A DNA stretch of 64,000 nucleotides, from NCBI GenBank assembly GCA_024663395.1, contig JANFAH010000028.1, positions 372,001-436,000 of the forward strand, given 5' to 3'. Under the pieces are notes generated by a model, which worked only from the letters and a program-made list of their open reading frames with translations, did no database searches and was not told the origin of the DNA. Positions within the stretch are counted from its first letter, which is position 1. Every line of letters starts with the position of its first letter. Of this stretch, positions 11,801 through 23,933 are shown piece after piece. Made by a program: the position numbers and the translations under genes. Source of the stretch: Pisolithus tinctorius. Its lineage: Eukaryota; Basidiomycota; Agaricomycetes; Boletales; Pisolithaceae.

Positions 11801-12621
11801 GTAAAAATCACGACATCCAGATACTCGCCTGTGTCAATCTCAACTGGATCTCGAGGCAAAGGTGTAGGCACCCGTTCATTTGCCTGGGATTGGACCTCAT
11901 CCAACAACGCAGATAAAGCCTTTTTGCGTGTAGCCACCAACTCTGTGGAACGAGTAACCCGATCAATTGCTTTGCGTAGAACGACAAGTTCATGCTGGAC
12001 ATCAAGAGAGCCGAGGTCTGATGAATCGAGGAGGAGCCACTGACAGCGATGGATTCGAGATTCAATATTGCTAAGGATCTGAAGAGCTCTGATGGTGTGA
12101 TGATCGCCATTCCTTGACGACTTGCAATGACCAGATACAGTGGGGGTAGTGGAAGTAACAGGCGAGTCAGGCGAGAGCCGTTCTCTCTCAAGGGCGTCTT
12201 TGGGGGGGGATGCGACGGAAGGCCCAGGGGAATGAAGGGTAAGGCGACTCAGACTACTGGCAAGATCATCTAAAGGGATTGCCTTGGGCGGGTTGCTTAT
12301 CGTGCTGCTGCTTGGACCCATGGCCTGAAAATCAGCGCAGGAGTGCCACAGTTTACTGACAGTGGTACCAGGGTCCGGACCATCATCAGTAATGGTAAGC
12401 GCAAAGAGGTGCTCAGCGACAGAGTCTATGGCATCTATGGCGCTCTGTTGGACAGGTGGTGAGTACTGGGTGGCATGTTCTTCATGAACTCGCTTCATGT
12501 GCGCTGGCATAAAACGAGCCTCCATAAGAACACCTCTTGCTTTCCCGTGGCTGTCTGTGCCACCTTTCTCGACGCATTCTTCGCAAAAACATCGTTTGAG
12601 AGTAGGGAGGGAGGCAGGCAT
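8853..12621 (-). pseudogene. Tnp2/CACTA-type transposase gene with one in-frame stop
   Basis: Six exons on the minus strand: 12,621 to about 11,815; about 11,771-10,170; 10,134-9,571; 9,516-9,342; 9,319-8,912; and 8,858-8,853 (stop). The N-terminus has a Cys/His cluster (CFCEECVEKGG ... MKRVH). The central exon has the Tnp2 family signatures: a CxxC...CH pair (FFCTVCSCYH) and YWDPTRQLVIDSMHCILEG. Later come HIYDYLLLFGPV-WWCFPFERLIG and the C-terminal SLWVVSHFARWAVADDRIVVLSLCR. Length and exon order match full-length Agaricomycete Tnp2-type proteins (Transposase_21-like, CACTA/CMC superfamily), whose role is cut-and-paste mobilisation. The first intron is ambiguous. A TGA at 9,703-9,701 sits in frame just before PNHHASFHIYD, explicable as CGA to TGA, so the protein is probably truncated. 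Its ends lie inside the inverted arms. Confidence 0.8.
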
Positions 12622-15366
12622 CCCTCCAATCTGGTGGTATCAATGCTAAGTGGATATCTCCAAATGTTTGAGGACGACGTACAATGTAATCTTGGGGCTT
12701 TGAGATGAAAAGGATGTGAGCGTGGCCAACGAAATACCAGCTTTTGCAACTCATATTGCGGCAGGGCGGCGACTTTTGAACAAGGATAAGAGTGGGAATC
12801 ACTGTACAACGTACACATCTTTGTGTGCGGCGGCGCCGTGTCATGAATCTACGATGGAACAAGGCTATTACCCCAAAATGGAACAAGTTACAAACAAAGA
12901 TTGCGACGATTGCGGCAAACAGTTGACGATTAATATTACGGAGCCTAGTGATGGATCGTTGGCTGGCAAGTAGGAGGATACGTCTTAGGACTTAATTGAT
13001 CTGGTAGCATTTCAGCTGCATTAAGCGTTTCATCGCCATCTGTGCACAAGAGATTGCGACGATTGTAACGACAACATGAAACCAGTGAGCAGGAAGTAGA
13101 GTGGGCGACTTCACTGGGCATCACCAGCATATCACTCCCTACTGAATAGGTGTTCCTCAACCTGTCGGTTGCGAAGAGCAGCAAAATGCCCAACGCGTGT
13201 ACACCAGTGGAACCTCACCACTCGTGACGTCCCGACAAATGTCTGCTAGTGTTCCCCTGCCCTCGATCCCGAACGGCCTGCCAATATCGTTGCAGACCCA
13301 CATGAAAGGCACGCAACCTCCGTCAGCAGCTCCCCATGCACAGATATCCTCCACCTCCAGTGGAGGTTCGTGGCCTCAAGGAACGCCAAATGCCAATCTG
13401 GGCCCTGTCTTACCTCTAGTTTGAACGAGTTTCGGCGCAGTAATCAAGCGGGATGGATGTGATTTGTGACAGGTACCATTTTGCATGGAGAAATGAGTCA
13501 GTAGCATAAACCAGCCCCGATAACCCCCTTGCAAACTTGGCACGTTGGCGTAGGTGGTGGACATGGCGGTGACCGATGTAAGGGAGGCAGTATGATTTTC
13601 TTTCAAAATCATCGACATTATACATACGACACTACACACTACCCTTCGTCGTTCAACGGCTCCCAGATTGATAGCTTGAGCTTCTATACGACTGAAGAGC
13701 AAGTATATGAGTTGTAAGTATACCAGTCCAGAGGGTGGTGGTGGTATCCGCTTACCCCTACCTGACATTCTCCTCTTCAAAGGATGCCCTGCGGATTCTG
13801 TTGAGTGGAATACTACCCACATGCAGAAGCACTCGCATGCGTGAAGTATATCAGCGGTACCAAACTCAACGAATGCATTATCTGCTGTGATCTTGGCCTT
13901 GGATACGCGGAAGGACGACAATTTGGTCACGGCAAAAGCGGCGGTCGAGTGCATGACAAGTATGGAACAGATCAGGCGCAATTGGAGAGGAGGAGATAGT
14001 TCGAGGAGCGTTATGCCGGCGTTCAGGAAGGACCCAGCGCTGCCGCGACTGGTGGTAGAGAATGGAAAGTGACAGAGATTCCTAGTACGACCCTAAACAC
14101 TCAGTCATCAGACGATGATGGCGACAGTTTTCGGGTTCTTACCATTGTCCATATCCTAATTCGAACTGCGTCGCTCAACTTTGGTGTGCCGCAGGGTCAC
14201 CATTCTCGCTTAGATGATCTGGCAGAGAGAGATGGGTAGCGAAGTCGTTTTGAACACTTGTATTACAGCTGTTTCGGGAAAGGTTTGCCATGAGAGAAAA
14301 ACCTCGAAATTGCCGCCACTTCCTTGTCTTGCAGCTCGCATCTCAGAATTGAAATATCTCGCGAACCAGAACAGCTAGTGCCCTAATTCCTTCAGCTTTG
14401 CACTCCCCGGATTCGATTTCAGGGCACCGTGGCAAGAAACCCAACATTCACTGTTCCATTCTCATGCCCCAAAATTACCCCCTCGCGGACGGTGCGATCA
14501 CATTTGCTCATGTAAGGACACCTTTCTCAAGATCCGTCTTGAATAGACAAGTACATTGAGTAGTGCCAGAGTGCACAGAGGTAATTTCATGATTACATTT
14601 ACTTTTGGTAGCAACACATTCTCATAGAAATGCCAAGGGAGCGAGTCACAGCGGGGCAGAGATGACAACAATAACTTGGTGTGGGCTAGGATGACGATGA
14701 TATGGACATGTCAAGACGGGGTAAGTGCTCACAACTCCTGGACAGTAGTGACCACTATAGGCAGCCACAATGACAGATTTTGAACTTTTGATATGGTTCC
14801 GACTGTGCAATGACAACGATGGCCACGAAGATGGAGATGACGGCGGTCAATGTTGTCATGATGATAGTGATGGTCCTGGTAATATTGATGCTGACGATCT
14901 GTAAGGTGCGACGACTGTAGCCCGGAGGGCGTTGGTATATGTACCTATGTACCATACTTGAGTTCCGTAGACTGTCAGTTGCACTGGTAGACACCTGAAA
15001 ATTTCTCGTGATGTCGAAATGGGTTCCGTTGGGTCCTAGGTGCCCGACGCAAGGCGTCTGAATTTTCCGACCAGGCGAGCAGAGCTAGGGTGAGCTTCAC
15101 GTCCCTGTCAGCTACAGCAGTAGTCGGAGACCTACTCCTCTCTGTAGCAGCTTTCCTAGTACTGGTGATTTTTTATTATACTACTTAATTCGAACATTCA
15201 ACGATGGCTTGCTCGGATTTCAATGGTCCACATGACATTGAAGCCAACCTAGGACCGTCATCAGTGCATGCATCCGATTTCAACCCTTCATTCAGAGCCC
15301 TATTGTTACAGTGGTCGCTGATAGATGAAATTTCGGTACCGGGGTATATAACATGACAACCTACAT
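12622..15366. other. No firm gene; isolated membrane-segment frame
   Basis: A long minus-strand frame at 13,981-13,376 and a plus-strand frame at 13,197-13,424 show no recognisable domain. A minus-strand frame at 14,994-14,755 encodes a single hydrophobic helix (IIMTTLTAVISIFVAIVVIA) and is preceded by a plausible acceptor (ttttcag). It resembles the membrane anchor of the WD40 gene just upstream and could be a leftover tail of a second such gene, but I cannot link it to any propeller. Confidence 0.3.
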
Positions 15367-17110
15367 TTACAAATAGATCACTGATTCTCCGGCATAGTCC
15401 TCCTTCCAATGTTCAAGCCTCCTCCGGCTCCCAGTGATGACTCCGTCGCTCCCACTCGTGCTGGCAGTTCCAGTCGCGCTGTGTCTGGCTTGTATGTCCC
15501 CAATAATTTGCTTGACCTCACTGATTTGCTGTGCGATGTCCCGAAGCATGTCTATGTCGCCCTCCCCACTGTAAGGAACTGCGGATGCGGGTTTGACATG
15601 GAAGAGGCAGGATAGGTCAATGGTAAATACATTTGGCCAGCGCGGGACAAACAGATGGTCCATCGTCCACGCGCCCAGCTCAATCTGTTCCTGAGAATCA
15701 ATATGTAATATCTTATGTATGGTAGCGTACTCACGCTAGTACGTGCAATTGGGAGGCGTCCTCCTAGCACGATTAGGGCCAACACAATGATAATGCCGGT
15801 CAGGCCCCGTAAAATCGGTATAATTGTCCAAGGCTTGGAGACGGGAGCTTTCTGTGAGTTATACATGTGATCCCATACACTAATTGACGTATTCTTGCGA
15901 CCGGTAGCTAGTGAAGCACACACGATAATGCAACGTCCACCGATATCTCGCACCTGCACATATTTTAGTAAAGGCTTTTAAAATAATGTTGAGAGACGAC
16001 TGACCGCAATAGTTTGTACGAGAGTACTATTGGTGTGACGGAGCGTTTCAATGCCTGCACCTGTTTTCCTGTCGAATATGTATACACATCCACTATCGCT
16101 ACCCCCGATGACAACTTTGGCATCTTCTCCAAATCCCACTTGTTTTGGAACGGCTAAACTAGGTGGCAGGTCAGTCAAGAACGTCCTGATGGACCGTGCG
16201 CCATCCAGATGATACATAGTGAACCCATTCGTTGCATTGTCGATCACGAATAGCCCCTTTTTCAAATGGACAGCAGCAGATCCACTATTGAAAGATGAGC
16301 AGGGCATAAATTAGATATGGTTGGTCCTACATTACTGATTGACAGTGATGTTCAGCGATCACTTTTCCATCATTTCCGTCCATCTTGACACTACAGACCT
16401 CATGAGTTACACTCCAACACGGGACAAAGCACTTACACATTGCCATCATACAAGCCAAAGACATAGACGCTTCCATTCTCGCCAAATGCAATAGACTTCG
16501 GAACAGTACTATCGAGACGAACCGCAAACACCGGCTGAAGCTGTGAGCTCATACTCAGTGAAAGAACCTGAACAATATTGTCTCGGGTTCCGATGGCAAC
16601 ACAGCAAGTTGAATCAGTGGTCGACGTGTCCCATGCAACACAGGTAATTTCGAATCCTGAGCCTAACCGCCTGGCACAAATCTCCTGAAACTGCTTCTAC
16701 ATATCTCAGATTAGATGATTTTTTGCATCGAGAGAAGTGTCTTACATCAAGAGTGTTGGATCTCATGAATACGAGGTATCCCATACCAGTGCCATAGCAC
16801 AGAGTTTCGGCAGGCACATGCTTCGCTTTCATCCAAATAGCACAACTTACAATGCCACGGGACTCCAAGTGTGTCACCGAAGTCAGCTCCTTCCGAGTTT
16901 CGAGGTTCCAGAGCTTAACTCCCTCAGTACCTAGACGTCATTAGTATGAGTCTCAGTCCATGGTACAAACCTACCGCCAGCAGCAAGAACTTGCCCATCA
17001 ATGGATATGGCAAGTGCATGCACAGATCCTGTGCTCTTGAAAGAAGCGACTTTTTGGTAACGCTGCTTTAAGGAAGGTGAAGGGGAGAATAGCAATTGCA
17101 ACGCGTACAT
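15367..17110 (-). CDS. Membrane-anchored WD40-repeat protein
   Basis: Multi-exon gene on the minus strand. It starts at ATG 17,110-17,108; the first exon carries QRYQKVASFKSTGSVHALAI, the usual opening of this Agaricomycete family. Following exons give successive propeller blades: EGVKLWNLETRKEL; GTGMGYLVFMRS; the segment ICARRLGSGFEITCVAW with AIGTRDNIVQVLSL; GSVYVFGLYDGN; KGLFVIDNATNGFTMYHLD; and GGSDSGCVYIFDRKTG with ISVWDHM. A single transmembrane helix follows (ILRGLTGIIIVLALIVLGG), then a tail of about 100 residues with a helical stretch (RDIAQQISEVKQIIGDIQ) ending at 15,367. I saw no stops or shifts, so it looks intact. WD40 propellers are protein-binding scaffolds; the partner is unknown. 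It is divergent from the 17,460 gene with 349 bp between starts. It lies inside the inverted-arm unit, so it may be a passenger. Confidence 0.75.
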
Positions 17111-17459
17111 GGTTTGAAATTCTGGCGATTTCTTCGCCCGCTCGCATCGCGCATAAATAGCAGATAAACGTATGTGCTAGGGAACCCGAAAAAGGGCCAC
17201 CCTGGTCCTTCGCAACCCTGTTGGACAATACCACTATTGTGGTGTGATACCATGGTGTCGAGCCCAGCTCAATAATTGATGCTATTGTATAATTGCGTAA
17301 TTGTGTACCGCTGTTGTACTGCTGTCGTAGTTGCCAATCGCCATGTGCCGTGTTATCGCAGCTCTTGTTTTGTTTTCCACTTCGCGACGCTGCAACGCCT
17401 CTCTGCATTCCAGGATCATAAATCTCCATCGAGCGTCTCGTTGCTCAAGCTAAGCAGAA

Positions 17460-18322
17460 ATGCCTACCACAGCCAAGCCAGTATCACCTTTCTTCAGCGA
17501 TGATTCCACTGTTCCTCCACCTTTACCCTCCATGCTAACAGATCAAATCGAGTTATTTGGCAGTCCACGCCGCCCTACGACACTGCTTGCTGACGAAGTT
17601 CTTGCTCCAGCTGGTTTGGACACAAGGCGGGTCATCAAGTCTGAAGAATTGCCCAACTCCCGTAGATCTACACCTGCCCCAGAGTTCCGTCTCGCACAAA
17701 AGCCCAAGTCAACTAAACACAGAACTTCCCCGTATTCAAAGAGACCCGTCATCCAACGAGCATCGTCTACTATGCCATCCTCGGAAGAGGACTCGGCTGC
17801 CGAGTCTGTTGAATCCTCTGACAGTGATTGCGCGTCAAGCGTGCTCTCGGATGACTCAAAGATCCCCAAGCCTACTGGGGAGCCTGGACGTCCTGGACGT
17901 GGAGGGTACACACTTGAAATTGCTCTTGATTGGAACCGTAAGACGTATGTGAAGTTCAAGGTATGTCGAACCTATACTTCTGAGTGTCCCATCTGAAATG
18001 CGTGAGAGTAGAAACTTATTTTCCACCTCATCGATGAACACCTGGACGTCACAAAGTGTGCATCTGCGCAAAATCCGACACTTCTCAGACTTGTACGCAA
18101 CAAGGTAAGTCTTGATTGAAGCCAGGAGATAGAATCACTAACGTATCCTTAGGCTGTGGCTGCATTCCCGGATCTTGATAACTACGCCAATGCCTGGCCT
18201 GTCAGCGACATGATAATGATGCGCCTGAAATATACATCTAGTCGTGCAAGGCGCCAAGAGGTAGAGATGGCAGCAGGGAAGACTAAGCAGGAGACCAGGT
18301 CTGCAATGGAATCGGTAAGCTA
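17460..18322 (+). CDS. Hypothetical protein, disordered N-terminus and basic helical C-terminus
   Basis: Three exons: 17,460-17,960, 18,012-18,104 and 18,153-18,322, with in-phase GT-AG introns (gtatgt...tag, gtaagt...ccttag). The first about 130 residues are Ser/Pro/Glu-rich with an acidic Ser cluster (SSEEDSAAESVESSDSD). A Gly/Pro hinge (TGEPGRPGRGGY) leads to a conserved-looking core: LEIALDWNRKTYVKFKKLIF, then HLIDEHLDVTKCASAQ, then AVAAFPDLDNYANAWPVSDM, then a basic helix RLKYTSSRARRQEVEMAAGK. I recall near-identical cores as a multi-copy family next to Tnp2-type elements in mushrooms but know no function. The basic helix could bind nucleic acid (inference). The gtaagc overlapping the stop could be a donor to a further exon. 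Confidence 0.65.
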
Positions 18323-18698
18323 ATCTCAATTGCATCCCCTCTGGCAGTACTCTCAGCATACGAACAGAAGTAAGGAGGCTATAGTGCATTATCATGGTTA
18401 CCATACCCATCCACTGTTGTAGCGTGTCGCTCAACAATTGAGACTGCCCTTTTTTTTCCTATCTTTTTTTTTTTTCCTGTCCATTCTATGACATCGAGGT
18501 AAGGGGAACAGCGGACATTCTGTGCTCACGCGTTGTGTAGATCGTAACATGGTATCTACATTGCGCAGGAATGAGACGACCGCAAGTTACAAAGCAAAAC
18601 TTCACAAGGCTAACGAGATGACTGCAAGTTATAATGGGTATAGCTACGCAAAGACTTCACAAGGCTAATGAAGCATGGAGGCTTGGATCTGTGGCGGT
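18323..18698. other. Intergenic, no gene seen
   Basis: Contains a pyrimidine-rich run near 18,450-18,480 downstream of the 17,460 gene, which could belong to its 3' region. Nothing else is recognised. Confidence 0.4.
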
Positions 18699-19073
18699 TT
18701 ATGCGTTCAGCAACCCTGCGTAAGCTTCAGTAACTGATAAAATATCAAGCTGTTTCGCTGACCGTGATATGATGTAGTCGGCAATTGCAGCATCCCTTGC
18801 GCGCATGTTTACAACAGAATGAGTATGAGTCCCCAGCCTCATCACAACGACATCGCCACGAAATGGATCATCAACCTTACTCAGGATGGCGTTTTCCTGG
18901 AGACGGCAGTGTCGTTTGAAGAACACGCAGTAATGGTAAGTACTTCTCCCTTCGTGCACAGTCACTTGACAGTTATGAACATAGGGTTGGAGCGCTGCCT
19001 CTTGAAACAAGGTCTCCACAAACGGGAAGCGAAGCGAAGCCCGAGATGTGCCAGTGCAGCGCGTCAGCATCAT
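18699..19073 (-). pseudogene. Fragment of a multi-copy mushroom hypothetical protein
   Basis: A minus-strand frame with the segment HCRLQENAILSKVDDPFRGD, then VVVMRLG, then VVNMRARDAAIADYI. In Agaricomycete genomes a small abundant family has this pattern: a 'leave the nest' word around ENxxL, a WxGDxxVM-like word, and VNMRxxD near the C-terminus. Only the C-terminal half is visible and no upstream exon could be joined, so it is either a short gene with an unrecognised first exon or a fragment. Function unknown. Confidence 0.35.
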
Positions 19074-19623
19074 GACCTGCTGGGGCCTGTCACGGGAGGT
19101 TGAGTATAGTCTGCACCGCAGACGAAATTCAGGAGCCTGAGGATATTTAGATATGGAGCTGGGCAGATGACAGGTGGGTGCTTACAGAGGACGATGGAAA
19201 AACATAAACACGCGTGTTTACCACCGCAGGAGGAAGATATGAAAATGGAATGCTAACGAGAGGGAGGAGTAGAGTGGCGACCTGCACCTTGATGAGAATA
19301 AGAGAAAGTGGCGATCGTACCGGGCGACTGGGGGACGAGTGGAGTGGAGACCTGCACCACTTGACCAGAAAACAAGAGAGAGTGGCGATCCTACCGGGCG
19401 ACTACATCGCGCAAGGGTTTAAAGCATGCTCCCACATGCACTGCTAGATTCGTCCAGGATAATTGATACAATAACAATACAATAACGAGTGCAGTTAGGA
19501 GGGCTGGAGCTGATCACGAGTAGGCCGTCAACAAAAAGAAAGGTAATTTCACAAAAAGACATGAAAAATTTCCTTGACAACGCTATGCATTTGGTACGCA
19601 TTAATTGACGACCAGCCTCCACG

Positions 19624-19630
19624 TATAAAA
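19624..19630 (+). promoter_or_regulatory. TATA-like box
   Basis: TATAAAA lies 44-50 bp upstream of the ATG at 19,674, a plausible core promoter for the coiled-coil gene. Position is the only support. Confidence 0.4.
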
Positions 19631-21471
19631 CGTTTTCCTTGCGGGAGCCTTTCTCGCCAAATAAGCAAGGTTGATGACTGACAACACAGACGTAATATTC
19701 CCTGGGAGCCTTCCTTACGAGACGCACCAGGTCACACCAGCATCCCATTCCTGCACGGCCTCCTTCATACCGGAAGATACACAGACCATCCAGCAAGACG
19801 ACAGTCTCTTTGACGAAGGTAGGTAGGTTCAGTGCACTCGCAGCGGCAAGGTACACTATTGAAGTCACCATTCTTTAGATACCCAGTACGAGTCCATCGT
19901 GTCAAGTCAGCGGTGGTCGGAACCGCCTGAAACTGCACCTGAGGCTCGTGCAATTATGCCCCGCCTGAAATCGCTAGAACTCATGTCTGTTCCTGGTACA
20001 CGGCGCTCCCAAGAACCCGAGGTTGCACTCTTCTATTTTCTGCACATTTTAGGAATTCACTCGAAGGTATACCCCAGGGCTCTAACACCCAAGATAAATG
20101 TCGTCATGAAGAGGTCGACTACTCACACAAATTGCGCCGGGATCTATATGAAAAGCACAGAGTCATTAACCAACTGAGAGGACGTGTCCGTCAGCTGAAA
20201 GAGGTGCGTAACGTGTGGTATGTACATGAACGGATCCGCCGCTGACGATCGGCCTCTGACGACCTGCCTCCGACGATCGGCCTCCAACGACCTGCCTCCG
20301 ACGACTTGCCTCTGGCGATCCACCAATGCCTGTCCCAATCCACCTAGCAAGAGGCAGTGCTCCACAACATCGACGACCGCTATCAGATGGCATGTGTGGA
20401 GATCGAGAATCAGAAAAGGAAAGTGATGGAATTGCAAGGAATTATGGAATGCCGTGAAGAAGTGAGTAAATCTTATGTTCTCGTGTGAACGTGTAGGTCA
20501 CTCTCTTTGCTAGGAATATATACAGGAACGTAGCAACACTCAGGCGCGCATTCAGAGTCAGCATGAAGCAACCATCAATCAGTGTAGAACCGATATCGAA
20601 AGTATCCGCAACGAGATGAAGGTAAAAATTTATTCTGGTAATTCGAGCAGAGAGCACTTAGCAGAACCCAGGTCCATATGGAGGCACAACTCGCGAAGTT
20701 GTCAGCGTTATCTCAAATGAAGCTTGCCGAAGCTTTGAAGGAACGCGACCTCGAGTTTGCTGAGAAGCTGAAGGAACGTGACAAGGCATTTTCTGAGAAA
20801 ATGAACAAGGCCGAGGCGAGTCTTAGGGTAAGTCAACGTCGAGATTTGTTTCCCTTCCGCATATTCAGATACACTCAGGCAGAGAAGGAAACAGAGATTG
20901 CCAACTTAGAGCAGCGATATGTGCGGCAGAGGCAACCACTAGTAAGTATTCATTCGACGTCACTGGCCTTGAGCTCATGTTGTTAAAGGTAACAGGTCCC
21001 AACTGCCACCACACACGACACCCGCCCCAGAAAATGGCAGATCAGAATCGAGACGGCGATGACGTGCCGATGTCCCACTTTGCAGAAAGCGATGAAGGCG
21101 ATGTTGATGACAATGATGAGGTGCCGCACTTGAAAACACCTCCACCGAGACAGCGAGGGAACGCGCTAGCATCGCGGCCGACACCCACGCCAAATCTCAA
21201 CGCACTGAAGAAGTTGAGGCGAACTTATGGAATCTCAGGGTGGTCACGTCTTGTTAGTATACCAATGGATGTGAGAATTTTGATTGTTGTGGTGTCCAGA
21301 TGGCCAGAGCTCATGCATTTTACAGGACGGCACACCCGATGTTTCTCGTGCCCCCTCCGTGCAGCGGGAGTTTGACACACCGGAACCTCAAACACCGGGT
21401 CCACAAGGCGACATTCCCCCGCAGGTGTTACAGTTCATGGAAGCCATTACCAAAGGGATTGAGAGCACCGT

Positions 21472-21830
21472 TGTAGGAAAATAAATTTAAGAGGGAGAAG
21501 ACTGGTAGTTGAGGAGAGTAGGGATATCTGAGGGGAGTGAGTAAGCCAAAGGGGCTTCTATAACCTGGGCAAGGATCCTGATAGTCGTCTGAAGGCTTCT
21601 AGGGCTGTCTGGGTGCAGGGAAACGACCTGCTCGAGCTCGTCTCTCGTCTGTGGTAACTCGTCTATTCTATTGTAAGGAAAACTAACTATGCCAGTCACT
21701 AGGTAGTGCTGACTAAGCAACAGAAAAGCGAAATTCTAAGAACAAGTAGCAGAGGGATAGCTAGAACAAAAATAAAGTAAGATCATCAAAATAAAACAAT
21801 TCCCCCAGTAGGGAAATTACATTCCCTACA
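21472..21830 (-). repeat. LTR, left copy (3' LTR in element sense)
   Basis: 359 bp, starts TGTAGGAAAA, ends TTCCCTACA, with the inverted ends TGTAGGG/CCCTACA. It differs from the right copy at two nearby bases (aagagggag against aagatgaag). Confidence 0.85.
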
Positions 21831-22019
21831 TCCCAGGGGTACTCGAGATCTTGACTGTCCCCAGTCAACCCGAAGGCGGCTTGACTACACAATAATCCAT
21901 GGTCACGAGGGAGGAGGCGAGACAACGACTTGTTGACGAAAAACGGGTGCTCGGAATGCCGCGATATGAGATATGATGACAGAAGGGAATGCAGCGAGTA
22001 CCTTGCAAAATGAGCAGAG

Positions 22020-23640
22020 AGAATCCGCGTGCCCGATCCTGAGATATCCACAAAATCGCCCAAAGGTACCCCCATCCACCAAAAAACCAAATGTAGCCAC
22101 GAGTTCTGCAGCGATGACGACGGAAAAGGTATCATTCGGAAGCTGTCGAGCAGTAGCATCGGGATCCCGAAAAGCGAAAGATCCGGTCGAGAACTGGGCA
22201 AGATACTCAAAGAGTCGTCCGAAAGTTTCTGCGACAACAAAATGGGGCGTATCTCCACAACGGCGGCAGTGAGCGTGATGTATGATATACCGTCAGAAAG
22301 CCCTCGACGAGTAGTACAAAGTCCCCAAAAAGCGAGAGGTCCGGCGGTGAAATGGGTGAGTTACCGCACATACAGTGTTGTTGACTGAAAAGGGAACACC
22401 GCAGACCAACGACGGATGCTCGGGATGTGGCGAAACTGCCAGTGATGATGGAGGGGAATGTGACGAACACGCCTGAAAAGAGATGGAGGGAATCTGTCTA
22501 CACGGGCCTGAGATATTCGCAAAGTTGTCCGAAAGCGCCTCTAACCACGAAAACGAGTATATCTCGACGATGTCTGCGCGGAATTTGACAAAAGAGGCGT
22601 CCCCAGAAAGGGCTATGCGAGGGGAATGGACTGCCAGAAAAGCGAGAGGAACGGTGCCCGAGTGCGCGAGATATGACGAGAGGACTTCGAGGGTGGGGAG
22701 AAGGGCTCGACTTGCACAACAACGGCTGGGACAATCAACACGAAACTCCGGGAGATGGTAGAGGATTCGCAGGCGAACAGGGAGAACGAGGAAATACGCC
22801 GATTGGACCAGCCGATCCCGAGTTATACGCGAAACTGGCTCGAAGCCCTCTGGATACGAAAATGCTGATATCTCAACAACGGTTGCACGGAATTTTACAA
22901 ATCAGGTGTCCCCAGGAAGGGCTCAGCGAGAGGGATGAACGACCCGAAAAGCGAGAGGAGAGACGCAGAACTGCGCGAGCGACTATGGCAAGACCTCGAG
23001 GATGGGCCTTCGCACAAAAATGCAAATATCTCCGGGACTACTGGACCTATCAGAACAATCCTGACACCAACATGGAGCACTCGTCGTGGACTACAATCCT
23101 CCCAAAAAGCGAGAGGAACGGCGCAGAACTGCGCGAGCTACTGCGGCAAGACCTCGAGGTGAACCTTCTCACAAAAATGCGAATACCTCCGAAACCGCTG
23201 CGCGCGCCAAAACATTCTTGGTATCCCTGGAAAGGTCTCGCCGAGTAGTACCGGCATGCCAAAAGGCGAGAGACGCGGCACAAATTCGCGCGAGTTACAG
23301 TCAGAAGACCTCATGCACCAAAAATGCGAAATAACTCCGGAACCACTGAGCACGCTGGAACATTCTTGGGCTCTCTGGAAAGCTCTGGTCGAGTAGTACC
23401 AGTCCGCGGAAAAGCGAGAGGCGTGACGCGGAAACGAGCGAGATACGACTACAGGACCCTGAGAATGGACCTATCCACAAAAAAAACGCGAATATCTCCT
23501 CAACGGCTGGGCGCCTGCAAGCGATCTTGGTACCAACAGAGAGTTAACGTCGAGTAGAACGAGCCTGCCAAAAAGCGAGAGGCACGGCATGATAACGAGC
23601 GAGATACACGCTCGGTATGCGCTCGGTACGAGGGAGGTAG
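22020..23640. repeat. About 155-bp tandem array inside the LTR element
   Basis: About ten imperfect copies. The marker word 'aaaagcgagagg' (or a near form) occurs near 22,170, 22,325, 22,635, 22,945, 23,103, 23,258, 23,410 and 23,568, spaced about 155 bp or twice that. Other shared words are 'gaactgcgcgag', 'gacctcgagg', 'acaaaaatgcgaatatctcc' and 'cgagtagtacc'. Overlapping open frames on both strands (for example 22,673-23,248) follow the repeat and are not called as genes. Confidence 0.7.
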
Positions 23641-23933
23641 CATTTGTCTTGACAAGCGACGAGCGGTGTCGGCAGTAATTTCGTCAGAACTGTATCCGCA
23701 GATGGGAGGTGTCGTGTAGAGCGCGGGGAGGTGCTAGGTGCAATGCTACTCAGTGTTCTGCGGGGAACTCAAGCCTGGGGGGTAAAAGACGAAGGGCAAA
23801 ACAAGAAAATTCAAACATATCTAATGTACCAAAAATTCTGCATTACGACGCAGGTAGATCCATACTAGATACTGTAAGATCCATAAGCAAAAGAAGTAAA
23901 AACAACATAACGGAATTTGTGCGATATGCAGCA

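Noticed and set aside
13376..13981. 201-codon minus-strand frame
   Set aside because: No recognisable domain, and no splice link to the neighbouring WD40 or transposase genes.
14755..14994. Minus-strand frame with one transmembrane helix
   Set aside because: Might be the tail of a second WD40-type gene, but no propeller exons are present upstream; kept only as a note.
22673..23248. 191-codon plus-strand frame inside the LTR element
   Set aside because: It follows the about 155-bp repeat and runs antisense to gag; no reverse transcriptase or integrase motif.
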